Assembly (NCBI RefSeq): GCF_000970855.1
Contig: NZ_KQ034046.1
Location: 117,567-181,566, forward strand
Direction: 5' to 3'
Length of the DNA stretch: 64,000 bases
From: Lactobacillus helsingborgensis
GTDB lineage: Bacteria > Bacillota > Bacilli > Lactobacillales > Lactobacillaceae
The notes beneath the pieces were generated by a model that saw nothing but the letters and a program-made list of their open reading frames with translations, had not been told where the DNA came from and did not search any database. Position numbers and translations under genes: made by a program. The stretch's first letter is position 1. Every line of letters starts with the position of its first letter. This document shows positions 24,768 to 32,382 of the stretch, in pieces.

Positions 24768-25487
24768 TTGACAGAGAAAGAACTTCCTAAATACCAAGTA
24801 ATTGCCAATGATTTGTTAGCTAAAATTCAAACCGGATTTTACCCGCAAAATTCAATTATTCCACCAGAAATAGACTTGGCGCAGAAGTATCAGGTAAGTA
24901 GGCCAACGGTGCGCCAAGCAATTTCCCAACTGGTGCATCAAGGCTATCTGGAGCGAAAGCGTAAACGGGGCACATTAGTTAAAAAGGTAAAAATAGAACA
25001 AGAATTTACGCATTTAATTGAAAGCTATAGTGAGGAAATGAGTGCCAAGGGCATTTATCCCAAAACTAACCTGCTTTATTTTAAAGAAGAAAAAGCCAAC
25101 TCCGAGGTAAGCAAGAATTTACAATTGCCACTAAACGAGCCTGTTTTTAAGTTGGTACGATTACGGTATGCTAATAACCAACCGATAGTTTTAGTAACAA
25201 CTTATGTGCCTAAAAGACGTGTACCTGAATTAATTAATTATGATTTTGCTCAAGTCTCTTTATATAGCACGCTTGAAAAATATCACTTGAAAGTGACACG
25301 TGTAATTAGAAAACTAGAGGTGCTGGCAGCAAGTGAAACTACCGCTAACTTATTAAATATAGCAGTTAACGAACCTATTTTTTATTTTCACACTCAGGGG
25401 TTAACGGCTGACGAGCAGCCAATTGAATATTCGATCGCCGAATACCGTGGTGATATTAATTCATTCGTAATTGATGTGCGACGATAA
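24768..25487 (+). CDS. GntR-family regulator (HutC/UTRA type)
   Basis: A 239-residue regulator with an N-terminal winged helix (YQVIANDLLAKIQTGFYP...SRPTVRQAISQLVHQGYLERKRKRGTLV pattern, residues 8-72) and a C-terminal UTRA ligand domain ending FHTQGLTADEQPIEYSIAEYRGD. The UTRA domain usually binds sugar phosphates or amino sugars. It starts with TTG behind GGTGGGGTAAA. It stands alone between deoC and a convergent DUF4097 gene, so its targets are not shown by position. Confidence 0.9.
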   Translation: MTEKELPKYQVIANDLLAKIQTGFYPQNSIIPPEIDLAQKYQVSRPTVRQAISQLVHQGYLERKRKRGTLVKKVKIEQEFTHLIESYSEEMSAKGIYPKTNLLYFKEEKANSEVSKNLQLPLNEPVFKLVRLRYANNQPIVLVTTYVPKRRVPELINYDFAQVSLYSTLEKYHLKVTRVIRKLEVLAASETTANLLNIAVNEPIFYFHTQGLTADEQPIEYSIAEYRGDINSFVIDVRR

Positions 25488-25498
25488 TTGAGGAATTT

Positions 25499-25547
25499 AA
25501 AAAGTCTTGCTTTAACCCATATTAGTCAAAAGCAAGACTTTTTTATT
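25499..25547. terminator. Bidirectional terminator
   Basis: AAAAAGTCTTGCTTT pairs with AAAGCAAGACTTTTTT. It serves the gntR gene and the convergent DUF4097-like gene, whose last codons it overlaps. Confidence 0.85.
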
Positions 25548-26277
25548 TGATTTTGATTGAGCCTACCGAGCTGAAAGCAGTTAATTGGTTAGCGTTATCG
25601 GCGTGTTTGTAAAAATGTTTTCCTATTTTACTACCATGGAAATAAATTGAGCCTAAAGTAGTAGATAAATCATAATCAGTCTGATTGTCTCTATCGCCTA
25701 ATGTTTTTAGTGATCCAGCAGCCAGTTTAAAGTGGTTTTTTCCTTGTAAACCTTTGATCTTGACAGATCCGGCAGCTAGTCTGGCGTTAGAATTCATCTT
25801 ACAGTGATTGATATCTAAACTGCCGGCATCTAAACGTATTTTAGCATCGTTTTGAATCGTGACCCCCTCTAACTTTAACGAACCGGCATTTTCTCTGATC
25901 TCAAGTTGTTGCATGTTCAAGTCATTCAAAATAATGCTACCGGCAAAGTCTTTTATTTGTACTTCATTGAGTCTGGCAGTCTGGGGAACCGTAATTATCA
26001 ATTCAGATTTAGTTTTGCGAATATAAATTTTTTCCCGATGATTCTGATAATATTGAGGCTTTTGCTCACGAATAAAAAGAGTTTGTTCTGCCACACTGAT
26101 TTTCATGCGCTCAGGATTAATATCATGAGTTGATATATGAAAAGCAGAGCCTACTTGAACAGTAACACTAGCGGCGTAAATTTGGGCATCTATGTTAATA
26201 AAATTTTCTAAATCAATTTCTTGTGATTCTACTTTTTCTTCTTCAGCGTCAAAGTCTCCGTTAATATATATTTTCAT
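25543..26277 (-). CDS. DUF4097-like beta-solenoid protein, cytosolic form
   Basis: A 244-residue protein without signal or membrane segment. After an acidic N-terminal 40 residues it has repeats of about 20 residues, each with an AGS element: FAGSIIL, NAGSLKL, DAGSLDI, AAGSVKI, AAGSLKT. This is the DUF4097 (adhesin-like beta-helix) pattern. The three paralogues to the right use DGD at the corresponding repeat turns. It is the last member of the minus-strand group but is separated by 202 bp and a terminator from the next gene. The function is not known; related proteins in Firmicutes are tied to envelope stress sensing. Confidence 0.7.
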   Translation of the reverse strand: MKIYINGDFDAEEEKVESQEIDLENFINIDAQIYAASVTVQVGSAFHISTHDINPERMKISVAEQTLFIREQKPQYYQNHREKIYIRKTKSELIITVPQTARLNEVQIKDFAGSIILNDLNMQQLEIRENAGSLKLEGVTIQNDAKIRLDAGSLDINHCKMNSNARLAAGSVKIKGLQGKNHFKLAAGSLKTLGDRDNQTDYDLSTTLGSIYFHGSKIGKHFYKHADNANQLTAFSSVGSIKIK

Positions 26278-26401
26278 AATTAAGCTATCTCTTATCTTTT
26301 TAACACTAATTTAATTTTTATTTTAATTTATCATATCATGCTAGTTTAAGTGAAGCAATAAAAAATAAACTCGGTAGTTATTACTTTTGATATAGATATA
26401 T

Positions 26402-26446
26402 AAAAAGACTTGGATTAATTTTTAAAATCAATCCAGGCCTTTTTAT
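26402..26446 (-). terminator. Terminator of the DUF4097 operon
   Basis: AAAAAGACTTGGATT pairs with AATCCAGGCCTTTTT; T run on the minus strand. Confidence 0.75.
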
Positions 26447-26479
26447 TTTATGTGGTTAATCATTTGCGTGCTGCATAGT

Positions 26480-27370
26480 TTAATTTATGAGAATATCACC
26501 GTCGCCACAAGAAACTTTGAGTAGAGGCGTGCCCCTTAATTTTTTAACAAAATGTCTGTGATAGTTATTACCGTGAAATACAAGCTCGTCTTCTGAAGAA
26601 GTTGACAACTGATAGCTGGCCTTAGGAGGTCTGCTCATTTGGAAATCTCCTTCACTCAAATTAAAGGAACTGTCAGCCAGTAACTTGGAATCATTGACTC
26701 TGACATCACCGTCACCCAAAGTTGCCTTTACTTTAAATTGACTATTTGTAACAGTTAAATCACCATCACTCAAGTTCAAGATACCACTGGTTAAAGTTGA
26801 ATTAGTAATTTTTAGGTCACCGTCAGCAAGGTCAAAATTGGCTTTGTGAGTTGTCACGTTTTCAGCGCTAACATTACCATCTTCAACCTGCAAGTCGAGG
26901 TCAGCGATAGATAAGTCAGCTAAATGAATATTGCCCTCAGAACATGATCCTGTTATTTCTTTGATAGAGCCAATTGCCGGAACGGTAACATTTACCTGAT
27001 AAGTCCCGTCTTCATAAGCATTATTGTCAGAGATAGTCAGCTGGTCGTCTTCAACTTTAGCACTAATCTTTTTGACGTTGGGGCCGCTGATAGTAACCTG
27101 AAAGTCGTTTCCCTTAGTAATTTTGATGTTGGGTTCTTCAGCATCAATATTAATCTTAGAAAACTTGTCTAAATTAAAAGTGCGCTTTTTGGCTACTATG
27201 TGATGGGACTTTCTACTACTTTCATCGTGATTAAAGAGATTGCCAATATTAGTTGTCCTGCCCGAATGAATGTTATTGATATCATCATTTCCGCCTTTGG
27301 CATGACCAAAAATAAATAAAATGATGCCAATAATGACGATCAGCCCGCTAATTTGGTAAAACTTTTTCAT
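26480..27370 (-). CDS. Membrane-anchored DUF4097 beta-solenoid protein
   Basis: A 296-residue protein with one N-terminal transmembrane anchor (residues 5-23) and an extracytoplasmic part predicted as a beta-solenoid of DUF4097 repeats. DG/DGD turns recur every 20-22 residues: EDGNV, ADGDL, SDGDL, GDGDV, SEGDF, and GDGDILIN at the C-terminus. The ladder of acidic residues could bind Ca2+ or a cationic peptide. It is preceded by AAGGAGGAGAG and follows its paralogue by 80 bp in the padR operon. Related modules occur in enterococcal LiaX, which senses antimicrobial peptides; that role here is inference. Confidence 0.75.
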   Translation of the reverse strand: MKKFYQISGLIVIIGIILFIFGHAKGGNDDINNIHSGRTTNIGNLFNHDESSRKSHHIVAKKRTFNLDKFSKINIDAEEPNIKITKGNDFQVTISGPNVKKISAKVEDDQLTISDNNAYEDGTYQVNVTVPAIGSIKEITGSCSEGNIHLADLSIADLDLQVEDGNVSAENVTTHKANFDLADGDLKITNSTLTSGILNLSDGDLTVTNSQFKVKATLGDGDVRVNDSKLLADSSFNLSEGDFQMSRPPKASYQLSTSSEDELVFHGNNYHRHFVKKLRGTPLLKVSCGDGDILIN

Positions 27371-27450
27371 TGCTCTCCTCCTTGTTTGGGCTACGTTTTT
27401 TTGAATAGGTGCTACTTACCAAGAAAGCATCTATGTAAATTACTTGCCCA

Positions 27451-28260
27451 CTAATTAATTAGAATATCGCCATCCATACTGGTAACTTTTAGTACGGGTT
27501 TATTTTTAACTTTTTTTGCAAAATGGTTGGAATGGTAAGAACCTTTAAACATGATTTTATCATCCGAGTGATTTGTCAATACATAGTTGATCTTCGGCGC
27601 ATTTGACATTGAAAAGTCGCCGTCATTCAATATAACTGAGCTGTTATTTAGTATTTGAGAGTCGCTAATTTTAACATCGCCATCATTTAGTTTTAGTGAA
27701 CTACGTGAAAAAGTCGATTGACTTACTTTGAGGTCACCGTCATTTGAATTTAGGTCAAGGTTTTTTGCAGTAAGCTTATTAAGCAAAACGTCGCCATCTT
27801 CTATTGTCAAATTGATGTGGGGAACATTTAAACTGTTGATATAAAAATCGCCTTCTTCACAAAAACCAGTTATCTTTTTCACTGCGTTTTTAGCAGGAAG
27901 ATAAACATCAACGCTGTAATAACCATCGTTATAATCATGTTCAGGCTGATCCGAAATAGTGAGCACATTATGCTCAACTTTAGTTTTTATTTTGTTGATG
28001 TCTGCTCCGTGCCCACCTCTAACTACCACTTTGAACTTGTTAATATTCTTAAGTGAAATTCGGATATCGGGTCTGTAACAGGCTAACTTAATACTATTGA
28101 ACTTTTTAACGTAAAAAGTTTTGCTTGCATTATAATGAGCGTGTTTACCATTATAATCATGTGATGGGTTATCATTTAATCTAAATACGACTAGAAGAAT
28201 GAGACCGATAAGTACTATCAGTCCAAAGATTAGCCCACAGATTTTGTACAACTTTTTCAT
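27451..28260 (-). CDS. Membrane-anchored DUF4097 beta-solenoid protein
   Basis: A 269-residue paralogue of the gene to its left: an N-terminal anchor (residues 7-27), then repeats with EEGDF, EDGDV, NDGDL, NDGDV, NDGDF and a C-terminal MDGDILIN. The shared ending (PxLKV..xDGDILIN) of both proteins suggests duplication with conserved C-terminal caps. Its start overlaps the stop of the DUF1700 gene by 4 bp, so it is translationally coupled to that membrane protein. The function is not established; the operon structure implies a complex or pathway with the DUF1700 protein under PadR control. Confidence 0.75.
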   Translation of the reverse strand: MKKLYKICGLIFGLIVLIGLILLVVFRLNDNPSHDYNGKHAHYNASKTFYVKKFNSIKLACYRPDIRISLKNINKFKVVVRGGHGADINKIKTKVEHNVLTISDQPEHDYNDGYYSVDVYLPAKNAVKKITGFCEEGDFYINSLNVPHINLTIEDGDVLLNKLTAKNLDLNSNDGDLKVSQSTFSRSSLKLNDGDVKISDSQILNNSSVILNDGDFSMSNAPKINYVLTNHSDDKIMFKGSYHSNHFAKKVKNKPVLKVTSMDGDILIN

Positions 28261-28907
28261 TTTTCTTTATCCTCATTAGTATTTTTTTCAGAACTCGTCT
28301 GAAAGTAATTTTTCTTAAGCAGGTTTTTACCTAAGTTTCTAATAATTTGGGTACACTTGGCAATCAAAATTTGGCCTAGTTTGACGATAAACGGGAGTAA
28401 CAGCAGGATGACACCGATACAAATTAACGATTTACCTAAGTAGATGCAGCCTGTTGGCCAGTTACTGGTGAATAGAAGGGTCAGTGACCTAAGAAAGTTT
28501 AGACCGCCACCAACAAAGAATTTAAACAAAAAGGCTACTAAGGCGAAAAATAAGCCAAAGAAAACCGCCAGTAAAAAGAAGATCACGAATAAAATTGCCA
28601 AAATGAGCGGGATGCCGATTGGTGCAGCACAAATTCCCAACAAAATGTACCAGCTTGCTTTTAAGTTTGACTTAGGAGTCTCAGGTTTGGCGGGAGCAGA
28701 ATCTTCTTTGGTTGAATAATCGGCCATAATGTTAATTGCCAGCTGCTTGGGAGTTCCTAGTTCAGTATCAATTGTTGAGCGTCTAACAAAATCACCATCT
28801 AACAAAAATTCACGATAAAACTCAACGACATCTTCACGATCTTTTTCAGGTAAATCGACTAAGTTTTGTTCAAGTTCGGAAATATAATCATCAATTACTT
28901 TGGTCAT
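28257..28907 (-). CDS. DUF1700/HAAS-domain membrane protein
   Basis: A 216-residue protein. Residues 1-60 form the HAAS-type helical domain (VIDDYISELEQNLVDLPEKDREDVVEFYREFLLDGD pattern), which in many Firmicutes accompanies PadR regulators. A linker leads to three hydrophobic stretches (about 82-145 and 155-180). The end is basic and hydrophilic. It overlaps padR by 17 bp and the DUF4097 gene by 4 bp. Such proteins are thought to be partners or accessory subunits of PadR-controlled membrane systems; no catalytic motif is visible. Confidence 0.8.
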   Translation of the reverse strand: MTKVIDDYISELEQNLVDLPEKDREDVVEFYREFLLDGDFVRRSTIDTELGTPKQLAINIMADYSTKEDSAPAKPETPKSNLKASWYILLGICAAPIGIPLILAILFVIFFLLAVFFGLFFALVAFLFKFFVGGGLNFLRSLTLLFTSNWPTGCIYLGKSLICIGVILLLLPFIVKLGQILIAKCTQIIRNLGKNLLKKNYFQTSSEKNTNEDKEK

Positions 28908-29214
28908 TTTGTCCTCCTAATACTTGATTAACTCTTGCACTAAAATCTAGCCATTCATCTTGTATGGTTTTTAATAAAGTTATGCCATCATCGGTAATGT
29001 GATAATAACGCCGGTTACGACCTTGATATGGTTCATCATAAGTTGTTAAACAGTTATTTTTCTTTAGTCTGCGTAACACTGGATAGATAGTTGACTCGGA
29101 GATGTCAAAAATCTTTTGGACATTTTGCGTCAAAGCGTAGCCATACAGATCATCTTGTTTTAGAAAAGCTAAAACTGCACCATCTAGCAAACGAGTTGGT
29201 ATTTGAATTGCCAT
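28891..29214 (-). CDS. PadR-family transcriptional regulator
   Basis: A 107-residue PadR repressor of the compact subfamily 2. It has the winged helix AVLAFLKQDDLYGYALTQNVQKI...STIYPVLRRLKKNNCLTTY, followed by GRNRRYYHITDDG and a short C-terminal dimerisation helix. It begins behind GGGAGG. It is the first gene of a coupled operon with the HAAS membrane protein and the DUF4097 proteins. A perfect palindrome over its promoter suggests autoregulation. The inducer may be an envelope-active compound, as for other PadR regulators of this type. Confidence 0.9.
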   Translation of the reverse strand: MAIQIPTRLLDGAVLAFLKQDDLYGYALTQNVQKIFDISESTIYPVLRRLKKNNCLTTYDEPYQGRNRRYYHITDDGITLLKTIQDEWLDFSARVNQVLGGQNDQSN

Positions 29215-29228
29215 GCTTTGCCTCCCTT

Positions 29229-29251
29229 AATATTATATGATATATAATATT
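29229..29251. promoter_or_regulatory. Palindromic operator of padR
   Basis: AATATTATAT and ATATAATATT are perfect 10-bp arms around GAT. On the minus strand the right part contains TATAAT and runs directly into the GGGAGG ribosome site, so binding would block transcription. The leader is very short. Confidence 0.65.
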
Positions 29252-29307
29252 TTAATTTAGGTTTTACACATTAGCAAGTACTAAAAAGAAATTTTTATTA
29301 ACTGTCC

Positions 29308-29341
29308 CGAAAAAAGAAGAAGCTCATAAGAGCTTCTTCTT
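29308..29341 (-). terminator. Terminator of the DUF1700-DUF4097 fusion gene
   Basis: AAGAAGAAGCTC (29314-29325) pairs with GAGCTTCTTCTT (29330-29341); a T run follows on the minus strand. Confidence 0.85.
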
Positions 29342-29370
29342 GCTGTATTGTTTTAAAAATTTGAATTGCT

Positions 29371-30456
29371 TTATTTGATGACTATATCTCCATCTCTGAC
29401 AGATGCTTTTAGTAAATCACCTTGCTTGGTTTGGCTGGTAAACTTGTTGCCAATACTGGAATTATGATAGATAATGTCCCCATCTTTAACGTCTAATTGT
29501 ACACCTGTATCATGAGTGATTTGGTGTAAATTCAAATCGCCGTCTGCCATTCTAATATTATTTTGGTGCTCGAGTTGAGTCTGGGTTATATTAATATCAC
29601 CATCGGCTGCTTCAAGGTTGGAGTTTATATGACATTGTTTGATCTCTAAATCTCCATCACGTGTTTGCACAATTGCCTGTTTGATAATGCTGCGTTTAAA
29701 ACTGCTGTCGCCATCATAGATTCTGCTTGATAGTTGGGCAATTTCTGACTGTGTAATAAAGTTGTCGGAGTTTTTTCCAGAAAAAATCACTTCACCAGTA
29801 ACATGAACGTTATTTAAATATAGGTCCCCTGTACGCAGATTAAATGTAATGTTATCAAGCTGCAGGTTTTGCACCATTATGTCACCATTACGGCTGTGAC
29901 CACTAATTTTAGCTAATGAGTCTTTTTGCGGAACTGTGATTTCTACCCGACTGGCACTTGTGAGCCTGTTAAACATTACCACATGGTTTTTTTCTTTAGC
30001 AATACCTTCCTTAATCAAAAGTGTTTGCTTCATTAAACTAACTTCTATTGGTCTGCTGCCATAATCCGCTACCAATACCTGAAATTTATTCCCTAAATGG
30101 ATAATGATGTCTGTGCTATGCACTGCCAGCTGGACTTGATCAAAACTTGCAAATGAAAGTACACGTTCTCTGCGGGGATATTTTTTAACCCGTAACCCGT
30201 TAAAATAATTGTCACTGGCGTGGGGATTGTTTGCAGAAGACATAACAGCAGTTAAGAACTTAACGTAATCTTGTTTAATTTCGTTAGCCAAGCTGTTGGG
30301 CGTTCCCAGCTCTTTAATGATTTCTTCTTTTGTTTGAAAATCACCGTCCAGCAAAAAAGTCCGGTAAAAGTCAAGCGCATATCGCTGCTCAGAGTCAGAT
30401 AGTGTTGACAAGTTTGAAGCTAATTTTGCAATAAAATTTTCAATTACTGGTGTCAT
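29371..30456 (-). CDS. HAAS-DUF4097 fusion protein (LiaX-like layout)
   Basis: A 361-residue protein. Residues 1-65 are the HAAS domain (IENFIAKLASNLSTLSDSEQRYALDFYRTFLLDGDF pattern), close to the start of the DUF1700 protein nearby. Residues 110-361 are a DUF4097 beta-solenoid with RNGDI, RTGDL, YDGDS, RDGDL, ADGDI, ADGDL, KDGDI and a final RDGDIVIK. It has no transmembrane segment or signal, so it acts in the cytosol or is exported in another way. The domain pairing recalls enterococcal LiaX. It is monocistronic with its own terminator, upstream of padR on the same strand. Confidence 0.75.
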   Translation of the reverse strand: MTPVIENFIAKLASNLSTLSDSEQRYALDFYRTFLLDGDFQTKEEIIKELGTPNSLANEIKQDYVKFLTAVMSSANNPHASDNYFNGLRVKKYPRRERVLSFASFDQVQLAVHSTDIIIHLGNKFQVLVADYGSRPIEVSLMKQTLLIKEGIAKEKNHVVMFNRLTSASRVEITVPQKDSLAKISGHSRNGDIMVQNLQLDNITFNLRTGDLYLNNVHVTGEVIFSGKNSDNFITQSEIAQLSSRIYDGDSSFKRSIIKQAIVQTRDGDLEIKQCHINSNLEAADGDINITQTQLEHQNNIRMADGDLNLHQITHDTGVQLDVKDGDIIYHNSSIGNKFTSQTKQGDLLKASVRDGDIVIK

Positions 30457-30550
30457 TTTTATTGTCCTATTACTAAAATAATTATCGCTTTTCTTTTATT
30501 ATACGCTATAATTTATGAAAAAAATATTAAAAATGATTATAGTTTAAAGA

Positions 30551-31426
30551 TTAGTTTGACCATAAAAACTGGCCAATATAGCGGTCCACTTTTGAATTTT
30601 CATGCAGTTGACTATGTTGGCCCTTTGCACCCTTAATTTCAATTTCGCGGTAATTAACTTTTCCCCTTAATAAATAGCGTAAGGACTGAGCAGAGACACA
30701 GCTGACATCATCATCAGAATTAGTGCCGTCTTCTTTATTGCCGTAGATATTCAACACAGCAGCTTTGCTGGGAAAATTATGACGTTCTTTTAAAAGAGCG
30801 CGGTAAGACTGGGTCATGTATTTTGGCCTGCCGTTATGTAAAAGGTAATTATGATTAGGTTGATCGTCTATGCCGATAATACCATTAAACGGCGCGCCCA
30901 GATTAACCTGCTTTTTTAATTGGGGCAAACCTTGTTTTTGACCATATTTCAGTTGATAAGAAAGAGTCATTAAATTGCCCATTGAATGAGCAACCGTATT
31001 ATAGTGCTTAATATGATATTTGTGCTGCAAAGACAAGATGAGGTTATGAAACCATTCTCTAGTCACAAGGTAATCGCTATTTTTGTTGTCCGTTAAAATT
31101 ACCTGAATAAGTGGTCGCTTAGTTTGCGGACGCCAATACCCTTGCAGGTTAACTTTGCCGGCAGCAGAAATTCTGGCTGTTAAAACTTTATGAGCACCAT
31201 TATGTTTTTCTGCAAAGGCAATCATGCTTGCAGTCGAATGTGCTCCTGCACCATAGCCATGTAAGTAAATCGTGGGCGTAGCTTCAGCACGCCTTGCTTT
31301 TTGCAAGTCGTATTTAGTTTGCGGTATAGCTGGTTGAGAAGTAGCTTGCTTGCGCAGCCCAATTCCAACAATTACTACCAGCGCTATACAGAAAATACTA
31401 ATAATTAATAGTCGTTTTTTCTTCAT
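30551..31426 (-). CDS. Membrane-anchored alpha/beta hydrolase, DUF915 family
   Basis: A 291-residue protein with an N-terminal anchor (KKKRLLIISIFCIALVVIVGIG) and an extracytoplasmic lipase-like domain. It has the oxyanion motif YLHGYGAGA, the nucleophile serine in VAHSMGN (around 147), and a late His in GQHSQLHENS (about 273-275) completing the triad. DUF915 proteins of lactobacilli are cell-surface hydrolases of unknown substrate, possibly esters or lipids. It stands alone with no visible operon partner. Confidence 0.85.
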   Translation of the reverse strand: MKKKRLLIISIFCIALVVIVGIGLRKQATSQPAIPQTKYDLQKARRAEATPTIYLHGYGAGAHSTASMIAFAEKHNGAHKVLTARISAAGKVNLQGYWRPQTKRPLIQVILTDNKNSDYLVTREWFHNLILSLQHKYHIKHYNTVAHSMGNLMTLSYQLKYGQKQGLPQLKKQVNLGAPFNGIIGIDDQPNHNYLLHNGRPKYMTQSYRALLKERHNFPSKAAVLNIYGNKEDGTNSDDDVSCVSAQSLRYLLRGKVNYREIEIKGAKGQHSQLHENSKVDRYIGQFLWSN

Positions 31427-31630
31427 TTTTTTTGCCTATTTTACGAATTTTTGCCGTCAACTAATTATAATAAAGAGCAATTAAGGGATAAGCAACTAAT
31501 AGCCTTAATAATGTCTTAAGCATTTCATTTTAATATGGAAGTTTGTTATGAAAATTAATAGTATAAAAAGAGCGCAACCTAAGAACAATTAAAAATGTTC
31601 GCAGTCACTTTTACTACTAGGAGAAAATTA

Positions 31631-32149
31631 ATGCAACCAATCTTTATCTTAATTAGAGGCAATTCAGGTAGTGGCAAGAGTACTTTAGCTACCAGCTTGC
31701 AAGAATATTTTGGCTATCAGCAGTGTCTGCTTTTACACGAAGATATATTACGACTAGATATTTTACATGCTAAGGAAAATATTTCGGGACCAACAGCTAG
31801 TCTAATAGAACTAATGACTATTTTAGGAGGAGAATATTACCCGATCACCATTTTGGAGGGAATATTACCTAAAAGTATTTATGAACCAACTTTAACTAAA
31901 TTGATACATAGATTTGGGTCTGGTGCCTATGTTTATTACTTGGATGTTCCTTTTGCGCAAACCTTGATTAATAATAGTCAGAAGCAAAATCCGTTCCCCA
32001 CAGAAGTTTTACAAAAATGGTGGCTTGAAGATGATACATTGGATACATTGGGAATCAATGAGCGTAAATTAACAAATGGCACGGTAAGCGAATTGACAAA
32101 GCAAATTTTGTCAGATATTCAAATTGGGACAAACAAAAAAGACGACTAA
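31631..32149 (+). CDS. P-loop kinase of the zeta-toxin/AAA_33 type
   Basis: A 172-residue protein. ATG 31631 is chosen because TAGGAG lies 7-8 bp upstream; the frame is open further upstream without a site. Walker A is RGNSGSGKST with K16. The LLHEDILRLD segment around 41-50 supplies the Asp typical of small-molecule kinases. Members phosphorylate small metabolites or antibiotics, and a few are toxins; no antitoxin gene is adjacent, so a metabolic kinase is more likely. The stop codon lies inside the terminator stem. Confidence 0.8.
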   Translation: MQPIFILIRGNSGSGKSTLATSLQEYFGYQQCLLLHEDILRLDILHAKENISGPTASLIELMTILGGEYYPITILEGILPKSIYEPTLTKLIHRFGSGAYVYYLDVPFAQTLINNSQKQNPFPTEVLQKWWLEDDTLDTLGINERKLTNGTVSELTKQILSDIQIGTNKKDD

Positions 32150-32167
32150 TTAGTCGTCTCTTTTTTA
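32137..32167 (+). terminator. Terminator of the P-loop kinase gene
   Basis: GACGACTAATTAGTCGTC (32141-32158) is a perfect palindrome followed by a T run; its left arm contains the stop codon TAA of the gene. Confidence 0.85.
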
Positions 32168-32183
32168 GTTGTCAAAAAGGTAA

Positions 32184-32212
32184 TAAAAAAAGCACCGACT
32201 ACTTGCAGTGCT
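32184..32212 (-). terminator. Terminator after tRNA-Lys (first copy)
   Basis: On the minus strand AGCAC...GGTGCT closes a hairpin followed by seven T, just past the tRNA 3' end. Confidence 0.7.
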
Positions 32213-32222
32213 ATTTTTATTA

Positions 32223-32298
32223 TGGTGGGTGGCCAGGGGCTCGAACCCTGGACCCACGGATTAAGAGTCCGTTGCTCTGCCAACTGAGCTAGCCACCC
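32223..32298 (-). tRNA. tRNA-Lys(CUU)
   Basis: The minus strand reads GGGTGGC for the acceptor arm, ACGGA-CTCTTAA-TCCGT for the anticodon arm (anticodon CTT), and a T arm with GGTTCGAGCC. The 3' CCA is encoded. It differs from the second copy at 34157 by one base in the D loop, one in the T loop, and by the encoded CCA. Confidence 0.95.
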
Positions 32299-32382
32299 GT
32301 CATTATTTCTGTTGACCGTTAATTATGATAACAATTAATTTATTTTTTGACAAGCCTTTTGTGCAAAAAAGTATGAAGAATT

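Noticed and set aside
31631-32149. P-loop protein as the zeta toxin of a TA pair
   Set aside because: No epsilon-type antitoxin gene is adjacent and the fold also fits small-molecule kinases.
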